Positions 58,328 to 64,000 of a stretch of 64,000 nucleotides of DNA are shown here, piece after piece. The stretch is from assembly GCA_900323505.1 (NCBI GenBank), contig OOIN01000003.1, positions 1,736,001 through 1,800,000 of the forward strand, given 5' to 3'. The notes under the pieces are model-generated. The model did no database searches and was not told the origin of the DNA. It worked only from the letters and a program-made list of their open reading frames with translations. The position numbers and the translations under genes were made by a program. How positions within the stretch are numbered: the first letter of the stretch is position 1; every line of letters begins with the position of its first letter. This DNA comes from Ustilago trichophora. Lineage: Eukaryota; Basidiomycota; Ustilaginomycetes; Ustilaginales; Ustilaginaceae.

Positions 58328-60227
58328 ATGGCGCCTACGCAATCAGAGCGCACCCCACTGCTAGGCGCTCAACAGCGCCAGCCGTCCGTATCGCGCCATC
58401 GACCCAGCTTTGCCGCCAGCATTGGTCGCCCCGACCTCACTGCTGAGGAAGAAGATGCTATCGCACAAGAGTCGGCCTTCAGCGCCATCCAGGGCGCAGC
58501 CCACGGTGTGGATCCGAATTCTTCCGCTTTCGTGCCTCTGGATCAGAGCCACTTCTCCGTCTCGGGCGTCCATGCCATCGCCGAAGAGCCCGAGGATCCT
58601 CCTCTTCGCGCTGATATCTGGGTGATCATGGGCGCCATGTGGATCGGCTCGTTCTTGGCTGCGCTTGACGGTACCATTGTTGCTACGATTCTCTCGGCTG
58701 TCGGCTCAGAGTTCCGCGTGAGCAAGGAGGCAAGTTGGCTCGGAACCAGCTACTTGCTCACCCAGACCGCTTTCCAGCCCTTGTACGGCCGAGCCTCTGA
58801 CATCTTTGGCCGCAAGGCAGCGACCCTCTTTGCTTCCATTGTCTTCTTGATCGGATCCCTTCTCTGTGGCCTTAGCCAGACTTTCTGGCAGCTCTGTGCT
58901 GCCAGGGCCATCGCTGGTATTGGGTAAGTACGGCAAGTGCCACCAAGAATCGAACTTTTCTCTGACTAGCAGTTGACTGACGCCGATACTTGGTTTATGT
59001 ACCGAACCCTTTCGACTGTGCAGCGGCGGCGGATTGACCACGATGTCAACTCTGGTCACGAGCGATCTCGTCAGCCTGAAGGCTCGAGGAACCTGGCAAG
59101 GTCTCGGCAACTTGGTCTACGCTACCGGTGCGGCCCTTGGTGGACCTCTCGGCGGTGCTCTTGCCGATGGTGGTCTTGGCTGGCGATGGGCCTTCCTCGT
59201 TCAGGTCCCACTCTGTGTTGTCCACTTTGCTGTGGTTTCATGGAAGATCGACATTCCTGCCGGACCTGGCAGCATGATTGAAAAGATCAAGCGTATCGAT
59301 GCGCTCGGCTCGCTCTCGCTGGTCACTTCGGTGACGCTGATCCTCGTAGGTCTCAGTCTGGGAGGCAACGAGCGCGAGTGGACCGACGGCCTGGTTCTTG
59401 GTTCCCTGATTGGCGGTGGTGCTGTTCTGGTGCTCTTTGTGCTGATCGAGCGCTACGTCGCCCGGGAGCCATTGATGCCCATGTCGGTGCTCTTCAACCG
59501 TACTCCCGGCTTCGTTGCCATTGCATGCTGGTTCATCACCATGTCGCAGTTTGGCATCATCTTCAACGTGCCCAACTACTTTGAAAATGTGGAGCAGACC
59601 ACCAAGAAGTATGCCGGTCTGCACCTCATCCCCAACGCCATCATTGCTTCAAGCTGCAGTTTGGGAAGCGGTCTAATCATGGCGCGTACTGGCAGGTATC
59701 GCAAGATGCTCCTTGTCGGTGGACTGTTTGGCTTTGTCGGTCCTCTCATGATGTGCTTCTGGGGACGAGGCACTTCGGAGTTCTTCTACTGGGCTACCAT
59801 GCCGTTTGGTGGTGCGGCGTACGGCGCTATTCTTACCATCACTTTGGTGGCGCTGATTGCCTCGGTCGATCCCAAAGATATGGCGGCTGCCACTGGTGTC
59901 ACGTACCTCTTCCGTGCCACTGGCTCGGTGCTCGGAATTTCGCTTACGAGCGCTATTCTGCAGAACCGACTGCAGAACAACCTGGAGAAGACCGAGATCC
60001 CTCGCAAAGTGATCCAGCTGATCCGTGCAGACGCCAGCGCGATCAAGACGCTCAGCAAGCCTCTTCGTCTGGCTGCCATTGGAGCTTACGAGCAGTCGAT
60101 GCACACCGTCTTCATTGCGATTGCGGGCGCTGGTCTCTTGGCCTTCTTTGCTCTGTTCTTCATCGAGGAGCGCGATCTTCCTGGCAAGAAGCCTGCTGCC
60201 GCTGCTCCCGCACGCGCTCAGCGCTAA
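58328..60227 (+). CDS. MFS transporter, 14-TM DHA2 type, possibly vacuolar
   Basis: Proton-coupled exporter or vacuolar importer of drugs or basic amino acids (family inference). Exons 58328-58923 and 59024-60227 (intron 58924-59023) give 599 aa. The start at 58328 has a strong context (ACCATGG); an in-frame ATG at 58274 is less likely. The polar N-terminus carries ERTPLL (residues 7-12), an acidic dileucine motif typical of vacuolar sorting. TM1 is followed by AALDGTIVATILSAVGSEF, then WLGTSYLLTQTAFQPLYGRASDIFGRK (loop motif A); the splice restores IAGIGGGGLTTMS. There is a long second half with about eight further segments. It resembles the yeast VBA/S. pombe Fnx1 group, but drug exporters share these motifs. 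Confidence 0.87.
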
Positions 60228-60447
60228 GATAGGGAGCTTCAAGCTCTTAGAGTTAGCTCAACCACTCACTCCCTCCGCCCACCTTACCTACCTATTCAAA
60301 CGAAAGGATCAATTGTAGATAGCACCGCAAGTTTTGAAAGACGAAAGAGTCGGATTCTGTCAAGCTTTCGGGACGCGTTGTTGAGATCAAGGGTAGTAGA
60401 TTGCGGTATCGCAGACAGTGAATACTAGGGCATTTGTGGGCGTGTGT

Positions 60448-61146
60448 TTAAGCGAGCTGCTTGCCGAGGAAGTCGTTCCAGGCGGCCTGGTCAAAGGAAG
60501 ACGAGATGCTGGCTTCGACAAGACCGTTCCAGAGGCAAGTTGGTGTGACGTGAATACCATTCTGTCGGCCGAGCTTGACACAGTACTTGAGCTCGGGAAC
60601 GACAGAGCTTCCGCCGTTGCCTTCCTTTTCGACGCGAATGAGGTTCTTGACAGATTGGCCGAGTGGTGTACCCTGGAGATCTCGGTGGATTGCCTCCTGT
60701 TTGCGCTTCTTGGGGCCTTCTCCGACGGTCTCGATGGCAAGTGTTGCGAGTTCTCCACGAATCTGGTCCGGAGCCTTGCCTCTTGCGGGACCATCAAAGA
60801 AGCGCTCTTGCTCCTTCATGAGCTCCAACGAGTAGAGCCAGAATGCATTACGATCTGGAATCGAAGTGACTTTGGGGTCGGTAAGGGCAATCCTGGCTAC
60901 AGCAAGGGCAGATTCATGGAGGAGTGTGGAGCTCGAGTGCCAGGGTTGGGGGTAGGGTCGAATGACGATGCGGACCTTGTCCTTGTACTGAGCCGAGTCT
61001 CCGATGACGAGTGGCAGCAGATACTCGTTGACACCCTTGAGCTGTTTTGCGGAAAAGGGACAGAGATAGTCGAGATACAATTCGAGGGTGTTGGGAGCGG
61101 TGAGCGACCCGATTGAAAGTGCTTGAAGCGAAGGAGGAAGCGCCAT
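60448..61146 (-). CDS. DsbA-like thioredoxin-fold protein
   Basis: 232-aa intronless protein of the DsbA/FrnE/GST-kappa-like thioredoxin superfamily. It starts at the ATG at 61146; the open frame extends upstream without another ATG. The first beta-alpha unit contains LYLDYLCPFSAKQLKG, where the usual CxxC is CPFS, leaving a single cysteine (Cys29). A helical insertion follows (ARIALTDPK, FWLYSLELMKEQERFF). The cis-proline loop is IHVTPTCLWNGLVEA. One catalytic-type cysteine suggests glutathione or thiol chemistry rather than disulfide formation; the biological role is unknown. The promoter contains a 28-bp palindrome about 100-125 bp upstream. Confidence 0.8.
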   Translation of the reverse strand: MALPPSLQALSIGSLTAPNTLELYLDYLCPFSAKQLKGVNEYLLPLVIGDSAQYKDKVRIVIRPYPQPWHSSSTLLHESALAVARIALTDPKVTSIPDRNAFWLYSLELMKEQERFFDGPARGKAPDQIRGELATLAIETVGEGPKKRKQEAIHRDLQGTPLGQSVKNLIRVEKEGNGGSSVVPELKYCVKLGRQNGIHVTPTCLWNGLVEASISSSFDQAAWNDFLGKQLA

Positions 61147-61244
61147 GGTGGAAGGATGATGTTGTCTAGACGATGGAGTTGGAAGGAAAGGTGCGGAAAT
61201 CTTGACATCCCACGCTTCCTCCACTCTGCACGGACGTTTGATAG

Positions 61245-61272
61245 AGATACAGTACAGTACTGTACTGTATCT
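61245..61272. repeat. 28-bp perfect palindrome of TACAGTA/TACTGTA units
   Basis: Each half contains two overlapping TACAGTA or TACTGTA units, so the whole is perfectly self-complementary with no loop. It lies about 100-125 bp upstream of the DsbA-like start codon. Confidence 0.85.
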
Positions 61273-61418
61273 TTTTTGGCTGATTGACGTGATCCGCCTG
61301 CTCGCTGGTGACACTTTTCAGGTCTACGAAGCGAAATACGTGAATTTTTTGAAGAAGTGTCAGATCGGCCCAACTCTTTGAAAGGAGTGAAATGAATTGT
61401 TGAGCAAGTACTGTAGCA

Positions 61419-61435
61419 GAGAGAGAGAGAGAGAG
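61419..61435. repeat. GA dinucleotide microsatellite
   Basis: About eight GA units. Similar runs occur at 23658-23673 and 23771-23781. Confidence 0.7.
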
Positions 61436-61716
61436 ACCCTGCCGCATTTTTGATTCCGCGAAATGTTGAGCGTTGGCCAATCCTCCCCCGCGCGCCGAAT
61501 GTGGATTTGAGTTGCTCGTTTTGTGGGCTCTTAGCGTTTGCGTTCCAGACCAGTCTTCCATCTCACAAGCCAGCAACCACGCGCACAGCTGACCTCTTGT
61601 CTCCTCCTACATCTGCTCCTTGCCTTCAACGACCAAGACCCACCCCAGCGTCGCATTCGCTTCCACCAATACCCAGCCACTAGCATCTTAGAGGTCGTTG
61701 TCGCTCAAGCCTAAAC

Positions 61717-62652
61717 ATGCCGTCAAAGAAGGGCAAAGGCCCCATCAAGAGGCATCATGCCTTCCACGGTGTAATCATGGTCTGCGGTTGGTTGCTACCT
61801 CCTCTAGCAGTTCTCATTCGTTTCGGCGTTGGTCTCGATCTTTTCATCAACATCATTTGCACCATCTGTGGCTACATCCCTGGTCACGTACACAACTTTT
61901 GGATTCAAAACATCCGAAACAACAAAAACTCGAGACACTCGCCTTCTTGGGCCATCCGATACGGTCTCGTCAAGGACTACCGTGTCAAGCGTACTGCCAA
62001 CGGCTGGTCTGACCGATACGGAGACGGTGCCACCGAATGGCAGAACCAAGAGATCATTGTCGATCCCATCACTGGCGAGACACGTCGCGATCCCGAAGCC
62101 GCTCGCAAGACCGGCAACCTTCGTTCCGGCAGTCACTTCCTCGCGCCTTGGGCCGACAACGTCGACGACAGCCCACGTGCCGAGCGCGAGGACCCATATG
62201 CTGATGAGAGGAGACAAAATGCTGGTCGACCAGGAAACGTGGTCCGCGATCCAGTCACGGGTGCAGTCATCGATGACGGGGGAGCTGGTAATTCGAGCGG
62301 ATACGACTCGCTCTCGCGCACCAGCTCGAGAAGGAGTCTGGGAAGGCGCTACGCTGAGCGCTACGGTATCGGTGCCGGCACCGAAGCCTCGTCAAGAAGC
62401 TCGCTCAGCTATGCAAACGACGCCCGCGACACCAACAGCGGCAGCAAGTGGGGTCGATCCAATTCGTCCAAGTCCAAGAAGAAGGACCGCTGGGCAAGGG
62501 AAGCCGAAGCCCTTGGACACCCTTCCCAGCAATCGTACGCCTCGGACAACTACAGCTTCGACGACAATGCGCGCAACTACCAGAGCAACAATGCATCCAA
62601 CAACCGCAACAGCCGCATCCGTGACCCTCTCAACGATCGTCACGATTTCTGA
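61717..62652 (+). CDS. Pmp3/UPF0057-domain protein with long C-terminal extension
   Basis: Two-TM membrane protein related to plasma-membrane proteolipid 3, which affects membrane potential and ion tolerance. The intronless frame gives 311 aa. The Pmp3 core (residues about 16-63) is visible as MVCGWLLPPLAVLIRFGVG, DLFINIICTICGYIPGHVHN then FWI. Canonical Pmp3 proteins are only about 55 residues; here a further 245 hydrophilic residues follow, rich in Arg, Ser, Asp and Asn. They include two similar strings, EIIVDPITGETRRDPE and NVVRDPVTGAVIDDG, an internal duplication of a D-P-[IV]-T-G motif. The tail is probably cytosolic and disordered. Its role is unknown. Confidence 0.88.
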   Translation: MPSKKGKGPIKRHHAFHGVIMVCGWLLPPLAVLIRFGVGLDLFINIICTICGYIPGHVHNFWIQNIRNNKNSRHSPSWAIRYGLVKDYRVKRTANGWSDRYGDGATEWQNQEIIVDPITGETRRDPEAARKTGNLRSGSHFLAPWADNVDDSPRAEREDPYADERRQNAGRPGNVVRDPVTGAVIDDGGAGNSSGYDSLSRTSSRRSLGRRYAERYGIGAGTEASSRSSLSYANDARDTNSGSKWGRSNSSKSKKKDRWAREAEALGHPSQQSYASDNYSFDDNARNYQSNNASNNRNSRIRDPLNDRHDF

Positions 62653-63411
62653 TGGTCTCGGTCATCTCTGGATTCCGATGACGTGTACACAGTCTTTACT
62701 TTTCCATGTCTGGCAGCCAAACTTGTTTTGATATCTAACGTATTGTCATGGGCTTTGAATGTGAACGCTTTTCTACCACTTCCTGGCAGCTGATGCCGCA
62801 ACAAGACCGCTCCATGACCAACTAGGGGCACGCTTGAACTGAGCCCGGGTTCCTGTAAACTGGATCTGAAGCCGACTTCAGTGACCACATGGAAAAGTCT
62901 CGGAACGGCCGTCAACAACGCCGTCAAAGCTACACATCTTCTCTCTCCTCACATGAGGGATGTGACATCCCAAAAGAGCGCTCTCAAGTGTTTGATTTAT
63001 GTAGCCTGGATTTATTATAGGCTTTTGATGATTTCCATTTTTTTTTGTTTCTTCAAAGGCCATTTTTCCATCCTCGCTCCGACCAACTTCAGCAATGACG
63101 ACGCTGAGTTACCACCTCGAGATTTTTCGGCTAGAAGGCAAGAGCCTCTTTTTTTTTGGCAACGTGCCGAACAAAGCTCTCCACTTTCAGCACGTAAAAA
63201 ATGCGCGATGTCCACGGAGGAGATAGCGTACCATGACGCTGTCACGGCCCGACCGAGTTCCCCACCTTCTCAACAGGGTGTGCATTTTGTTAGGAGCATG
63301 TGATAACGAAGAGCCGAAGTTTACGACGCCCCACCTGTTCATAGTTCGCTTCCAGCCACCTCACACCTTTGGCATTCACCACCATCCCCGCCTTCGAATC
63401 TCTTCAACACC
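62653..63411. other. Intergenic region upstream of the short-chain dehydrogenase
   Basis: About 760 bp with T-rich runs near 63037 and 63149. No gene supported. Confidence 0.45.
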
Positions 63412-64000
63412 ATGCCATCTTTCAAAGCTTCCGACATTCCTGATCTGACCGGCCGCGTGGCCATCGTCACTGGCGGCAACAGCGGTTTGGGCGAGTGAGT
63501 ATACTTTCTAATTGGGCTCGTGGGCTCGAACATGCAACCAATAAGGTTCCGTAGCTGACGAAAGAGGTTCTCGATTTGCTCGATCTATGATCGCGCAGGG
63601 TCTCGTGTCTCGAGCTCGCCCGCCAGGGTGCCAAGGTGTACATGGCTTCGCGAACCGAGTCGAAGGCGCAGGAAGCCATCGAGAAAATCAAAAAGCAGGT
63701 CCCCACCGCCAACATCCACTTCTTGCAGCTCGATCTGACTGAGCTCGCCGCGGTAAAGAAGGCCGCCGACGACTTCCTCTCTCGCGAGAAGCGTCTCGAC
63801 ATTCTGCTCAACAATGCCGGTGTCATGGCCACCCCATACACCTTCACAAAGGACGGCATCGAGCTGCAGGTGGGCACCAACGTCGTCGGCCACTACCTTT
63901 TCACCATGCTTCTGCTGCCCACTCTCTACAGCACCTCCAAGCTTCCCGACTACGCCAAGCCTGACTCGCCCACCGTTCGCATCGTCCAGGTCTCGAGCAT
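63412..64000 (+). CDS. Short-chain dehydrogenase/reductase, partial (cut by the window edge)
   Basis: Classical SDR of the retinol-dehydrogenase/protochlorophyllide-reductase-like type. Exon 1 is 63412-63494 and exon 2 starts at 63599 (intron 63495-63598) and continues beyond the window. The spliced product begins MPSFKASDIPDLTGRVAIVT and contains the cofactor motif TGGNSGLGE, ASRTESKAQEAI, LDLTELAAVKKA and the NNAGV motif. It ends at IVQVSS, just where the catalytic serine strand begins, so the YxxxK active site is outside the window. Completeness and substrate cannot be judged. Confidence 0.9.

Larger units (their letters stand above)
61147..61716. other. Divergent intergenic region between the DsbA-like and Pmp3 genes
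   Basis: 570 bp with the 28-bp palindrome, a TACTGTA at 61409-61415, a GA microsatellite at 61419-61435 and a long pyrimidine-rich leader before 61717. Confidence 0.5.

Noticed and set aside
1..64000. tRNA, rRNA, transposon and CRISPR content
   Set aside because: I looked for tRNA B-box-like strings, reverse transcriptase or transposase motifs and regular direct-repeat arrays on both strands and found none I could support. A dedicated tRNA and repeat scan would settle this.

Overview
This window is nuclear DNA from a basidiomycete fungus. The likeliest group is the smut fungi and relatives (Ustilaginales: Ustilago, Sporisorium, Pseudozyma or Moesziomyces type). Three things suggest this: a moderately high GC content; tightly packed genes with none or a few short introns of about 60-155 bp with GTAAGT/GTGAGT-type donors; and the protein repertoire. 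I cannot name the species from the sequence alone. I found no tRNA, rRNA, transposon ORF or CRISPR array.

Layout. 0-5.9 kb: FGGY carbohydrate kinase (+), peptidyl-tRNA hydrolase 2 (-), cinnamyl-alcohol-type zinc dehydrogenase (+). 6-10.4 kb: a 47-bp-arm hairpin, then an ACR3 arsenite efflux carrier (-) and a fatty-acid/alkane-type cytochrome P450 (-). 10.4-12.4 kb: gene-poor. 12.4-22.3 kb: a very small spliced gene for V-ATPase subunit f (RNase-kappa family) divergent from a PSO2/SNM1 cross-link repair nuclease, then phosphoinositide phospholipase C (-), a Tic20-like membrane protein (+) and a SET-domain protein (-). 22.3-33.1 kb: a long non-coding stretch, a glycerophosphoinositol-type MFS transporter (+), a tail-anchored Old Yellow Enzyme relative (-), an omega-like glutathione transferase (-) and a large secreted alpha/beta hydrolase (+). 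34.3-42.5 kb: GMC oxidoreductase (+), a fused metallo-beta-lactamase/methyltransferase protein (-), a CofD-like protein (+) and galactose-1-phosphate uridylyltransferase (-). 43.6-51 kb: EXPERA/TMEM97-like protein (-), Zn2Cys6 regulator (-), AhpD-like protein (+) and inositol polyphosphate 5-phosphatase (-). 51.4-64 kb: CCDC47-type ER protein (+), vacuolar serine carboxypeptidase (-), a 70-aa unknown (+), quinone-oxidoreductase-like MDR protein (-), 14-TM MFS transporter (+), DsbA-fold protein (-), long Pmp3 protein (+) and a short-chain dehydrogenase that runs off the right edge.

The genes look like ordinary dispersed eukaryotic genes rather than one pathway cluster. A loose lipid/phosphoinositide theme exists (phospholipase C, inositol 5-phosphatase, glycerophosphoinositol transporter, NAPE-PLD-like hydrolase), but these genes are far apart and there is no sign of shared control.

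The most notable observations are: the single-frame fusion of an NAPE-PLD-like hydrolase with an EFM4-type lysine methyltransferase, in which the second module has no start codon of its own; the small V-ATPase subunit f gene recovered by splicing; a PIP box beside the zinc finger of PSO2/SNM1; a near-perfect hairpin between convergent genes; and recurring palindromic motifs (TACTGTA family; GAATTTSAAATTC) in intergenic DNA.
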